Below are positions 8,145 to 15,706 of a stretch of 64,000 nucleotides of DNA, in pieces (position 1 is the first letter of the stretch; each line of letters starts with the position of its first letter). The translations under genes and the position numbers were made by a program. This stretch comes from Acidobacteriales bacterium 59-55 (GTDB lineage: Bacteria > Acidobacteriota > Terriglobia > Terriglobales > Acidobacteriaceae). Below the pieces are notes generated by a model. The model was not told where the DNA came from and did no database searches. It saw only the letters and a program-made list of their open reading frames with translations. The stretch spans positions 186,001-250,000 of the forward strand of contig MKSV01000006.1 of assembly GCA_001897435.1 (NCBI GenBank), read 5' to 3'.

Positions 8145-8426
8145 CTAATTGGGGCGGTCTTCCTTTTGCTCTACGAAATCCGCTGCCCTCAAAACTTCAA
8201 CGTTCGTATCAGTCTGAAAGACAAGCATCGCGCCTGTGTTGTCGAAATCATTATCAAGAGCTTCCTCTGACTCAGACGGCGTAATCAGGTTCATACATCG
8301 CAGCTCTGTCATGCAGGATAGCTTTGATTCATAGATCTTCAGCCAGCTACGCACAGGAGGATCTGGGGCCAAGACCCGTACCCTGTAGCCCTCATCAGCC
8401 AGAACAATGAGCAAACGGACATCCAT
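8145..8426 (-). CDS. Hypothetical protein (93 aa)
   Basis: Starts MDVRLLIVLADEGYRVRVL, with a hydrophobic strand followed by a basic patch, and continues with an acidic C-terminal half (ESEEALDNDFDN). It resembles other short proteins of acidobacterial accessory regions but matches no named family. The ribosome site is weak. It lies 51 nt downstream of the 8478-8714 gene. Confidence 0.5.
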   Translation of the reverse strand: MDVRLLIVLADEGYRVRVLAPDPPVRSWLKIYESKLSCMTELRCMNLITPSESEEALDNDFDNTGAMLVFQTDTNVEVLRAADFVEQKEDRPN

Positions 8427-8477
8427 CGGGAAATTATAGCCAAATCCTCATCAGCCAGATTGACACTGGCGGAAGCG

Positions 8478-8714
8478 CTATCCCGCGAGCCACAAGCCGC
8501 GCTCGTGTCGCATCGTTGTCTGTGTACCGTTGTAAAGCAGTTTATATCTGCCCTCTGGCAACGATTTGGCAACGCTCTGAATGTCGAATTTGCAGAGAGC
8601 GGTCTGACCGGTTCCAACGTGCGTCACCTCTTCGGCAGAAATCGTACAAATTGATTCCAGTCCTTCACCGGTCAAAAGCCCATTTAGAGTAACCACTCTT
8701 CGTGTGGACGCCAT
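8478..8714 (-). CDS. Hypothetical protein (78 aa)
   Basis: ATG 8714 with AAGGA about ten bases upstream. Contains ATLCKFDIQSV-like strands and the segment GRYKLLYNGTQTTMRHERGLWL. The fold seems all-beta with a conserved-looking end; the function is unknown. Confidence 0.52.
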   Translation of the reverse strand: MASTRRVVTLNGLLTGEGLESICTISAEEVTHVGTGQTALCKFDIQSVAKSLPEGRYKLLYNGTQTTMRHERGLWLAG

Positions 8715-8896
8715 GTTCTCGCATTCCTTCCTTGAATCCTAGTTTCTTTTGTCGGAATAATAGCATTTGGTCTTTTATTCGTTTTCTCTGTTTCCTATTA
8801 GTCCAGACAGAAACCTCCCTAACATCCAATTACGCTTTTTTCGCACTTGCATTTTGCCGCACCTCGGCAGCACCTGAAGACAAAGATCGACGAGCT

Positions 8897-9298
8897 TCAC
8901 TTCTCGTCTCTTAGGCGCTTGACGGCTTCGACAGCTTGGTCATGGCTGTATTTCAATGAGCCAGATTTCAATATTTCTACGCGCCTATTAAATGCGCTGT
9001 CGGAGCCAGATCGAATCGCTGCATTTTCCTTCTGATCAGAGTGCCACGCAAACACGCAATAAACCAGGAAGATAATACCAGCCACCACTGCGAATGTTAG
9101 CGGCGCGTGTAACAGACGAGCACCCCATGAGAATCCGACCACCGTAAGTTCCAAGAGAAGCGGGAGAACGTTGTAAAGAACCAACCCGATGACGCCCAGC
9201 CAAACCACATTGCTGACCGCCTTACGACGTTGGCTTACAGGAACGCACAAGAGAACAACAATCACCAGCAGCAATACGATCACTACGCACATTGCCAT
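8897..9298 (-). CDS. Small membrane protein, three predicted helices
   Basis: A 133-residue protein. ATG 9298 is preferred because GAGG lies 6-7 nt upstream; a GTG at 9325 would add nine residues. Three hydrophobic stretches are visible: MCVVIVLLLVIVVLLCV, VVWLGVIGLVLYNVLPLLL and FAVVAGIIFLVYCVFAW. A charged cytosolic-type tail (SDQKENAAIRSG...VEAVKRLRDEK) follows. No transporter motif is seen. It could be a membrane anchor or a holin-like protein, but the length and tail do not decide this. Confidence 0.55.
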   Translation of the reverse strand: MAMCVVIVLLLVIVVLLCVPVSQRRKAVSNVVWLGVIGLVLYNVLPLLLELTVVGFSWGARLLHAPLTFAVVAGIIFLVYCVFAWHSDQKENAAIRSGSDSAFNRRVEILKSGSLKYSHDQAVEAVKRLRDEK

Positions 9299-9380
9299 AT
9301 AAAGCCTCAGGTATGGTTCGTGCACAAGAATAACAAGAGACTTGTACGGTGTTAAATGTCATTAGCTTGCAACGCCATAC

Positions 9381-9419
9381 AAAGAAAGCCCCTCTGCAAT
9401 TCGCGTTGAGGCTTTCTTT
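9381..9419 (-). terminator. Terminator of the 9500-9811 gene
   Basis: AAAGAAAGCC (9381-9390) pairs with GGCTTTCTTT (9410-9419). Read on the minus strand, the stem ends in a T-rich run just past the stop at 9500. Confidence 0.65.
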
Positions 9420-9499
9420 TGGTCGATTTTGAGATATTTGTTCCCGGTTCCGAGTGTGGCCTAACTTTCGAGAGAACCAAGCAGCTTATTCAAACTGTC

Positions 9500-9811
9500 T
9501 CACCACGCGATGGACATGAATCGGTCGTACAAAGTCTGATATTCCCCGCCGTGCCTGCGTGCCAGCTCTTGCAGTGTGATAACGATTTGGTCCTCAAGCT
9601 GATCTTTGAATATTTCCTCAAACATGTTGACAGTCTGTTCGCCGCCCGCTTCGTTATAAATCTCAAGCATCTCGACCATACCCTTATTGACGCCTATTTC
9701 GCGCAGGACATCGAAAATGCAATCGGGGTTACGCCGACGAACTGCGTGAGTTTTGCGTGAGTGAGATTTCGGAAATTCGAGGGTGGTTGCGGCTTTCGTG
9801 GCTTGCGTCAT
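9500..9811 (-). CDS. Hypothetical helical protein (103 aa)
   Basis: ATG 9811 is chosen for the GAGGA site upstream; an in-frame extension to 9877 lacks one. The protein starts MTQATKAATTLEFPK, has a basic patch (SRKTHAVRRRNPD) and then mostly helix (VLREIGVNKGMVEMLEIYNEAG...LQELARRHGGEYQTLYDRF). No family is recognised. It is the first gene of the minus-strand block, with its own terminator at 9381-9419. Confidence 0.55.
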   Translation of the reverse strand: MTQATKAATTLEFPKSHSRKTHAVRRRNPDCIFDVLREIGVNKGMVEMLEIYNEAGGEQTVNMFEEIFKDQLEDQIVITLQELARRHGGEYQTLYDRFMSIAW

Positions 9812-9951
9812 GTTGTTGTCCTCGCGATTGAAATTAAGTACACGAGCGACCATATCAACCGCAACGCAGCTTGTCAACCCTTAAATTCCGTTTCTCAATT
9901 ATGCGCCTTGATTGTTGTTGTGTCAATAATTATTTTGAATTAATTTTATTG

Positions 9952-9970
9952 CTGTCCATTTTCTGGACAG
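9952..9970. promoter_or_regulatory. Perfect 19-bp palindrome (element motif copy 1)
   Basis: CTGTCCA-TTTTC-TGGACAG, a perfect 7-bp inverted repeat, sits between the minus-strand block (first gene 9811) and the plus-strand block (first gene 10266). The same core recurs at 12377, 14938, 15772 and 16390. Apart from this, 9812-10265 holds no convincing gene. Confidence 0.6.
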
Positions 9971-10265
9971 GTCCGACCCTGAAGCTAAGCATTATATTCC
10001 CACTGTCAAGCGTTGGGGCGGTAATCGCACAGTTTATTTTCGCTATTTAGAATCAGAGAGATAAAGGCGGTTCGCAGTGGAATTGACCCTTTTAAGACTG
10101 TTTTGAGCCTCTTAGATTTGAATCATTTGCCGGAAAAAACAGTAATTACATATGAGCGAGGAAATATGCCCCACTCTTCACCCGACCAACTTTTCGGTTA
10201 CGGCGTATTCATTGGTATAAACCGCTTGCTCCTTTTCTCTACCTTTCACATTAAAGAGTTCATTT

Positions 10266-10412
10266 ATGATTTCAGCAGCAAAAGAGCGGTTCTGGTTCTA
10301 CGGTGATTCAGATATCCTGGCCGTCGTCAAAACCCTGGCACAACAGTCCGGCGCATCCCGCAGCGAGATTGTCCGCCGTCTCATCCGGCGCGGCCTCGAT
10401 AAGCAAAGCTAG
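10266..10412 (+). CDS. Ribbon-helix-helix (CopG/Arc-like) small regulator (48 aa)
   Basis: ATG 10266 to TAG 10412 encodes a short strand (ERFWFYGDSD) followed by two helices, DILAVVKTLAQQSGASRSEI and VRRLIRRGLDK. That is the RHH fold pattern, with SRSEIVRRLIRRGL typical of its second helix. It is the first plus-strand gene beyond the palindrome at 9952-9970, so it is a candidate binder of that dispersed motif. AAAGAG precedes the ATG by seven bases. Confidence 0.6.
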   Translation: MISAAKERFWFYGDSDILAVVKTLAQQSGASRSEIVRRLIRRGLDKQS

Positions 10413-10458
10413 TATTAAAAGTCTTCGACTCTCGTAGTGAAGACCGCTTCACGCCTCA

Positions 10459-10671
10459 ATGCCACAACCGAGACTCACCTTGTCCGCTCCTCGCAACTCA
10501 CACTCCCTTCTAAAACTGATTGTCCATTTGGCGAACGCACGCCACCTCGAAGCCATCGAACTCGCTACCATCCTTGCCGATGCTGGCAACCCTGATAGGC
10601 GTCCACTTCTCCGCGCCAGCGAAAAGCCCGGTGGTGAAGTAAAGTTTGAGGTCCTCAAAGTCTCACTCTGA
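10459..10671 (+). CDS. Doubtful small CDS (70 aa)
   Basis: The frame contains LLKLIVHLANARHLEAIELATILADAG, which is helix-like, and lies in the same direction as its neighbours. No ribosome site is seen and an equally long frame exists on the other strand, so this may be chance. It is the only candidate gene in 10413-10773. Confidence 0.25.
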   Translation: MPQPRLTLSAPRNSHSLLKLIVHLANARHLEAIELATILADAGNPDRRPLLRASEKPGGEVKFEVLKVSL

Positions 10672-10773
10672 AATCATCCGCGTGACCGTCCAGCTCCGCG
10701 AATGAAGGTGGGTCGTTGTCTCCCTCCTGGCAGCGACCTGCCGCACACCCCCCCCACCTGAAAGAGTCCCTCA

Positions 10774-11076
10774 TTGCCCCTAACAGCTTTGCAATCGCGT
10801 CTCCTCGCCCATTTGTCCGCCCATCCCGCCTCTGACCTGTATCGGTGGGCATGGTATCTGCGGCACTCACGAATCGAAACTATCGCAGAAGCCCTGCAGG
10901 AACACCCGGACGACTGCTGGTACGCTGTCAAAGATTTGCGGATGAAAGGCTATATCGACGGGAACGGCCAAGTCATCCATGACCCTAAACCGGTTGCGGG
11001 CGGTGTCTTCGACGTTCGCAACTTGCTGCGCGGGAATTTAAACCCGATAAATCTTGACGCAACAACTAAGTCTTGA
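10774..11076 (+). CDS. Winged-helix-like hypothetical protein (100 aa)
   Basis: TTG 10774 is the likely start, with AAAGAG upstream. The region from ALQSRLLAHLSAHPASDLYR through IAEALQEHPDDCWYAVKDLR to MKGYIDGNGQVIHDP reads as helix-helix-recognition helix-wing, as in small replication or transcription initiator domains. Given its place at the head of the primase/ATPase operon, a DNA-binding role in replication control is plausible but unproven. Confidence 0.5.
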   Translation: MPLTALQSRLLAHLSAHPASDLYRWAWYLRHSRIETIAEALQEHPDDCWYAVKDLRMKGYIDGNGQVIHDPKPVAGGVFDVRNLLRGNLNPINLDATTKS

Positions 11077-11177
11077 CACAACTGCAAATTAAATCTGTGA
11101 AATCTGCGATGCGTTTAACAAAAGCCGTTCGGATTACATCTAATAGGTTGTACGTCTGAATAACTAAAAGGAGTGTC

Positions 11178-11408
11178 ATGAACACGAACGCACAGAAAGT
11201 CCAGATTGTCCGCATCAATCGCATCCTCGCCCCGAAGTATCAGAAGGTCATTACGTCGCGAGGATCACAAACTATCGCCGCACTCGGGACACACCATCTG
11301 ATCGATAGTTATAGGAATGTGATTATCGACTCCCGCCTCGACTTAGATGATTTTGAAGCACAGATGCAGGACGAAGCGAAGATTATGGACATGGCGATAA
11401 GCCGATGA
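11178..11408 (+). CDS. Hypothetical protein (76 aa), operon head
   Basis: ATG 11178 with AAAAGGAG eight bases upstream. The sequence MNTNAQKVQIVRINRILAPK matches no family known to me. The stop overlaps the next start by four bases (ATGA), so this gene leads a coupled run (11178-12045) before the primase. Confidence 0.62.
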   Translation: MNTNAQKVQIVRINRILAPKYQKVITSRGSQTIAALGTHHLIDSYRNVIIDSRLDLDDFEAQMQDEAKIMDMAISR

Positions 11409-11881
11409 AGACAATCAAGCGAACATCCACAGACAATCTGCCGGTCATCGTTCCTATCATCCATGAACTCGGTTATGTCGCAGGCAACGTCAAAGTCATC
11501 AGCAACGAATTAGATGACCTGATGGAACACGGAACCGCCGAGCAATGGGCAGAGCAACGCGCGAACCTTCGCTCACTCTTCTACGAGCACGCAGAGGCAT
11601 TGTCTTTCCTTCGCCGTATGCTGAAGACAGCTGACACACTGGCAGAGCGTCGTGAAATCGAGGAAGACAGGAAGGCGTCCTGTTTTGCGCTGGGGTTCGG
11701 ACACGCGCTAAGCCTCAAGTTTGGCGAACCGTTTGATCATCCCTGCTATACGCAATCCGATATTGACTGGTTTCATTCCAAGGTCCGCGCAGATGTCCAG
11801 TTTGAGAAGCACCTGAAATCGATGCCTGCCGATGTAATTGCTTTGGCGAAGACGCAACCGTTGACCGATGTGATTCAATGA
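11405..11881 (+). CDS. Hypothetical helical protein (158 aa)
   Basis: Translationally coupled to both neighbours through ATGA overlaps at 11405 and 11878. Long helices (NELDDLMEHGTAEQWAEQRA, LSFLRRMLKTADTLAERREI) suggest a coiled-coil or bundle protein. No catalytic motif is visible. The context is the replication operon of the element. Confidence 0.6.
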   Translation: MKTIKRTSTDNLPVIVPIIHELGYVAGNVKVISNELDDLMEHGTAEQWAEQRANLRSLFYEHAEALSFLRRMLKTADTLAERREIEEDRKASCFALGFGHALSLKFGEPFDHPCYTQSDIDWFHSKVRADVQFEKHLKSMPADVIALAKTQPLTDVIQ

Positions 11882-12045
11882 GCGCCTGCACGTTCTATGT
11901 CCCCGAAGATGCGTCCTTGCTAGATATCGCGCAGCGCCTTGTCAGAGAAGAGATTGACAACTTAGAACACAGCGCACCGCAATCAATCTTGAACCGTCTT
12001 AGCGCCATTGCCAGCGACTTTCAAAGCATCGAAGACATCCTGTAA
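11878..12045 (+). CDS. Small hypothetical protein (55 aa)
   Basis: ATG 11878 overlaps the previous stop (ATGA); TAA 12043-12045. The protein is MSACTFYVPEDASLLDIAQR followed by amphipathic helix. The coupling and absence of internal stops support it. Between it and the primase (12046-12166) no gene is seen. Confidence 0.5.
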   Translation: MSACTFYVPEDASLLDIAQRLVREEIDNLEHSAPQSILNRLSAIASDFQSIEDIL

Positions 12046-12166
12046 ACCACAATATTTAAAGATCAATCACATTCTGGCCGAGAGTGTGTTTTGAAGGCAG
12101 GATTCCGACTTCCAGCGGGTCCTGCCGCCCCTACCCACTGGAAGAAATTAAAACTGGAAGAGACAA

Positions 12167-13288
12167 ATGAAGATCGATAAAGACGCTGTGCGTTTCACCG
12201 CTGGTATTGAAGCCTATCGAAAGAGGCTCCCAGACATATCGAAAGACGGCAAGAGATTTAAAGCCCGATGCCCGTTACATGCTGATTCCCATCCTTCCCT
12301 GTCCGTTGACTTGAAAGATGGTGTGTATCTCTGGCATTGTTTCCCCTGCAATGCGGGCGGCGACATATTCGCCCTCGTCCAGAAAATGGACAACTGTGAT
12401 TTTGCTGATGCTGTGAAGGCTGTTGCTAATGATGCTGGCAAGCTCGACCCTGCTAAGCCGATCTCGCAGCACAAGCCAACACCTAAGCGCATATTCGACC
12501 GACGCAAAGCCGAACGAGACCTGAAGAAATACCAGACCGCATTGGCCGTCCAGATCGAGGCATGGAAAGCTGACCCGTTCATAGATGACCCCGATGTTCC
12601 CGCTGTTAGTTTCCTGCGTAAGCGTGGCGTGAGTTTTGAGGTTGCCAAAGATTTAGGCTTCGGTTATTCGCAGTGGAACAACGCGTTGGCAATGCCGAGC
12701 TACGGGCAGGATGTAAAGACTGGACTACGCGACGAACTCATCGGAATCAAATTCCGCTCCGTAGAAGATCATCCGAAATACAAGTGGACCTGCGTAGAGG
12801 CATCCGAGTCAGATATTTTGTACGGTGTTGGATTGCGGAGTATTACAGGGAATGGACCGATAGAACACCTTACAACCTGCTTTGCGTTTGAGAGTCAGTT
12901 GGACGTGGCGCTGGTTCGGTCACTTGGCTTCAATGCTGTCGCTTTGCACAATCGCATCGTGCCAGACCCTGATGAATCAAACCGATTTGAACTCGATTTA
13001 TTTTCGCTGTCCCATAACTACATTCGCTGCATCTTAGTTGGCGATAACGATTCCGCTGGACGCGATGCAATGGCAGGTTTCGCCGAAGCTATTGGAGAGG
13101 GTAGGACACCTCGAACATACGGCAGACCGTTGCCCGAAGGATTCAAAGATATAGGCGATATGCACGCTGCGGATCCCGTCGACGCGATGCAATGGCTGAA
13201 GGACACGTTGCTCGAAGTAATTGAGGAATACCGTACCCCGCAGTTCAGGATTCCGCCTGTGGCTGAGACGGGAGCGGCCAATGTCTAG
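12167..13288 (+). CDS. CHC2 zinc-finger/Toprim DNA primase
   Basis: A 373-residue protein with GGAAGAG before ATG 12167. The CHC2 zinc ribbon is complete: C35-P-L-H38 and C58-F-P-C61 (KARCPLHADSHPSLSVD and LWHCFPCNAGGDIF), as in DnaG and phage/satellite primases. A Toprim-like core follows, with Glu242 (FAFESQLD) and the D-x-D motif 293-295 (ILVGDNDSAGRDAM). It synthesises RNA primers, presumably for autonomous replication of the element together with the ATPase encoded at 13281. It is shorter than chromosomal DnaG and lacks the DnaB-binding domain. One copy of the element palindrome, GTCCAGAAAATGGAC, lies inside the gene at 12377-12391. Confidence 0.88.
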   Translation: MKIDKDAVRFTAGIEAYRKRLPDISKDGKRFKARCPLHADSHPSLSVDLKDGVYLWHCFPCNAGGDIFALVQKMDNCDFADAVKAVANDAGKLDPAKPISQHKPTPKRIFDRRKAERDLKKYQTALAVQIEAWKADPFIDDPDVPAVSFLRKRGVSFEVAKDLGFGYSQWNNALAMPSYGQDVKTGLRDELIGIKFRSVEDHPKYKWTCVEASESDILYGVGLRSITGNGPIEHLTTCFAFESQLDVALVRSLGFNAVALHNRIVPDPDESNRFELDLFSLSHNYIRCILVGDNDSAGRDAMAGFAEAIGEGRTPRTYGRPLPEGFKDIGDMHAADPVDAMQWLKDTLLEVIEEYRTPQFRIPPVAETGAANV

Positions 13289-14363
13289 TCAGCCCGTAGT
13301 TCCTGATAGCAATGATGACTGGTGTAATGAAATTCACGATGAGGAGACTGCAGTAGACGAATCCGCACCTTGGCCAGATGAACCCCCTGAATCTCGGAGT
13401 CTGGTTAAAGACTTTTCTCAGACATCAGACAAGGCGAAAGAGTTTCTGATCGACGGCTTTCTGCCAACAGGAATAACTGTACTGGCTGCTTATTCCGGCG
13501 TTGGCAAGACCTGGACGGGAATAAGTTTGTCTAAGGCGTTGATTGCTGGTGAGTCTTGGTTTGGTCACAACATCCCTAGAAAGCGCAATGTCCTGTACCT
13601 AAACGCCGAAGTAGATGAAGCATCGTTTCGAAGCCGTATGGTTCGCTTCAACTGCAAAGACAAGCGATTCATGTTTCAGACGCTGACAGATAAGATTTTT
13701 AAACTCAACAGTCCGAACCTGTTGGAGTTGTGCCGAGTATACAAACCCGTTATCTTTCTGGACACCGTTCGGAGATTCATGGACGGGGATGAAAATGACG
13801 CAACCGCTGTAAACAAAGTGGCAAAACAGATGTTCTCTTTGATTACGGCTGGCGCTGCCGGTGTTGTAGCAGATCATCACGTCGGTAAACGAGCAACGGG
13901 CAGGGTTACGCTTGAAGACGTGCGAGGGTCCGGCGATTTTATTGCTATGTCCGATGCTGTCATAGGAATGAGCCGCAACAGCAGCGACCCTAAAATTCTT
14001 GAGTTGTACAACCTGAAGGGTAGAGACTTTGGAAGTGAATCGACCTTGCAACTGACCTGCAACTACGGAGTAGACGACGACTTCTATCAGGTGAACGAAC
14101 CCGTAAAATCTGCGAACGCAGAAGAGAAGAAAGACAGCACGAAAGCCGAACAGGTTAAAGATGTGGGCGACTTCATCAGCCGGAACCTAAACGCGACGCG
14201 GGATATGATCGTGCATAAAACGGGGGTACACACCTCGAAAATACCCCTGTATGCCGAACTAGCAGGATGGCACAAACCGAAACAGCGCGGCACATGGCAG
14301 CGGATAGATGCTCCTCCAGAATCAGATGTTTTTGCTGGTATCAACCCGGATACCCTGAACTAG
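13281..14363 (+). CDS. RecA/RepA-like replicative ATPase (helicase-loader or helicase type)
   Basis: A 360-residue protein. ATG 13281 overlaps the primase stop and has GGGAG upstream. The Walker A loop is YSGVGKTW (residues 71-78, Lys76) and Walker B is KPVIFLDT (155-162), followed by the DHHVGKR sensor region near 199-205. This is the AAA_25/RepA-type pattern of hexameric RecA-fold ATPases of plasmids and phage satellites. Its partner is the primase gene directly upstream. The iteron array starts 18 bp after its stop, so the module primase-ATPase-origin looks complete. Confidence 0.82.
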   Translation: MSSQPVVPDSNDDWCNEIHDEETAVDESAPWPDEPPESRSLVKDFSQTSDKAKEFLIDGFLPTGITVLAAYSGVGKTWTGISLSKALIAGESWFGHNIPRKRNVLYLNAEVDEASFRSRMVRFNCKDKRFMFQTLTDKIFKLNSPNLLELCRVYKPVIFLDTVRRFMDGDENDATAVNKVAKQMFSLITAGAAGVVADHHVGKRATGRVTLEDVRGSGDFIAMSDAVIGMSRNSSDPKILELYNLKGRDFGSESTLQLTCNYGVDDDFYQVNEPVKSANAEEKKDSTKAEQVKDVGDFISRNLNATRDMIVHKTGVHTSKIPLYAELAGWHKPKQRGTWQRIDAPPESDVFAGINPDTLN

Positions 14364-14381
14364 GCCTGTTTGAGTCCGATT

Positions 14382-14572
14382 GAGTTGTGCAACGAGTTGT
14401 GCAGGTGATTTCGGCGAGTTGTTCAGTTCAGAAATTTGAGTTGTGCAAACGATTTGAACGACTCGCGTAACCATATGATTATAATAGACTTCATCGGTTC
14501 ACTTTGAGTTTTGAGTTGTTCAAACTCCGGTTTTGAGTTGTTCAGTTCACCCTCCCCCCCTATAGGGGGGAG
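14382..14572. repeat. Iteron array plus GC hairpin, candidate replication origin
   Basis: Six copies of GAGTTGTKCA in one orientation: 14382, 14394, 14416, 14438, 14513 and 14535. Start-to-start distances are 12, 22, 22, 75 and 22, close to whole helical turns. An AT-rich segment (14471-14490, includes TATGATTATAATAG) lies in the 75-bp gap. A strong CTCCCCCC/GGGGGGAG hairpin (14552-14572, no T-run) follows. The array directly follows the primase/ATPase pair. No gene is seen in 14364-14957. Confidence 0.65.
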
Positions 14573-14911
14573 TGACTGCACGACTGGCTGAACTGGAATC
14601 GAACCACAGAGCAAGACAGACGGGGTATTACGTGGCTTGCAACTTTTCCGGAAATTTCACCTTAAATCCATAAATTGGTTCTCGGGGCTGTCCAGATTTT
14701 TAAGCTCTGTCCGGAAATTTCTGAGGAGCGGCATAAGCCTAAAAGCTCCGCTGAATCGTTGACATTTTGATGGCGTATTGGCAGTTGTTTCTAGCCTTGA
14801 ATGCCGATGCCTGGCAAGCCGTCCCACCATCGCTAGAAGCAAGGTAGGGTCAGAGTGCCAAGAATTCCAGCGACGGTGTGTAAAGCCTCTGGTAGCGAGT
14901 TTTAGGCATAG

Positions 14912-14934
14912 AAAACCCCGACCGAAGCCGGGGC
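14912..14934 (-). terminator. Terminator of the serine recombinase gene
   Basis: Read on the minus strand: GCCCCG, loop GCTTCGGT, CGGGG, then TTTTC, placed about 25 bp past the recombinase stop. Confidence 0.7.
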
Positions 14935-14937
14935 AAT

Positions 14938-14952
14938 TTCCAGAAAATGGAC
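14938..14952. promoter_or_regulatory. Element motif copy (one mismatch)
   Basis: TTCCAGAAAATGGAC differs by one base from the palindrome at 12377-12391 (GTCCAGAAAATGGAC). It lies between the terminator and the stop of the recombinase gene. Confidence 0.45.
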
Positions 14953-14957
14953 GGATC

Positions 14958-15659
14958 TCACGCGAATACTGCGTCTACCGCTTTAGCTTCACTGGCCAGC
15001 ACTCGCATTACCTGCACGGCTGTCCATTGTTTCCCCCTTGCTGTACGGAACCCCCGCTCATTCAACTTTGCCGCGATGTCCCGGAGCGTAACAGCACCTT
15101 CTGAGCGTAGGGCATTGATCACAGGGGCGAGGCTAGATACCCGTTCTGCTGCCGCCCTGGACCGCTGCTGGTTGCTCTGCGATGTAATCTCCGCCCAACG
15201 GTCAGCAGAGACGCGACGACCGCCTAGAACCGTTCCACGCGCCCTGGCAGCCTTCAGAGCAGCCTTTGTGCGGTCACCTATGTCTTTGGCCTCTTTCTCG
15301 CCGATAACTGCCCGCATGTGCAGCATGAACGTGTCGTCATTAGGGGATTCGACAGCGATGAACTTGACACCCGACTCGATCAACCCCGATATGAAGTGGA
15401 CGTTACGTGCGAGACGATCCAACTTGGCTATCAACAGAGTTGCGCCTGTCTTTCTGCACAGCGCCAATGCCTCGTTCAGCTTAGGACGATTCTCGCGCCT
15501 TTTGCCCGACTCGATCTCGATGAACTCTGCAACCATCTGCCAATCGCCCCCATTGAGATAGGTGCGAACCATCGCTTGCTGTGCTTCAAGTCCCAAACCG
15601 CTGTTGCCCTGCTTTTGGGTGGAGACTCTGAAGTAGCTGACATACTTTCCGGTTGCCAT
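14958..15659 (-). CDS. Serine recombinase (resolvase/invertase family)
   Basis: A 233-residue protein with GGAGAG before ATG 15659. The N-terminus YFRVSTQKQ contains the nucleophile Ser13. The catalytic Arg-rich helix is LLIAKLDRLARNVHFISGL, and a C-terminal helix-turn-helix lies around ALRSEGAVTLRDIAAKLNERG. The length fits a small resolvase/invertase, not a large serine integrase. Within the element it could resolve multimers or invert a segment. A concentric dyad directly upstream (15670-15706) is a candidate recombination or control site. Confidence 0.88.
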   Translation of the reverse strand: MATGKYVSYFRVSTQKQGNSGLGLEAQQAMVRTYLNGGDWQMVAEFIEIESGKRRENRPKLNEALALCRKTGATLLIAKLDRLARNVHFISGLIESGVKFIAVESPNDDTFMLHMRAVIGEKEAKDIGDRTKAALKAARARGTVLGGRRVSADRWAEITSQSNQQRSRAAAERVSSLAPVINALRSEGAVTLRDIAAKLNERGFRTARGKQWTAVQVMRVLASEAKAVDAVFA

Positions 15660-15669
15660 TGTTCTCTCC

Positions 15670-15706
15670 TGTTACAAACGTCAACGTCCGTTGAGCAAAT
15701 GTAACA
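15670..15706. promoter_or_regulatory. Concentric nested dyad upstream of the serine recombinase
   Basis: TGTTACA (15670-15676) and TGTAACA (15700-15706) flank TCAACG-TC-CGTTGA (15681-15694). Both dyads share the same centre near 15688. The site is 11 bp before the recombinase start, so it may be its operator or a res-type crossover site. Confidence 0.5.

Noticed and set aside
10103..10306. Plus-strand frame of 67 codons before the RHH gene
   Set aside because: No ribosome site, AT-rich chance frame; it overlaps the better-supported RHH gene in another frame.
14382..14544. CRISPR array
   Set aside because: The repeats are only 10 bp, spacers are 2-65 bp and unequal, and no cas genes are present; iterons explain it better.
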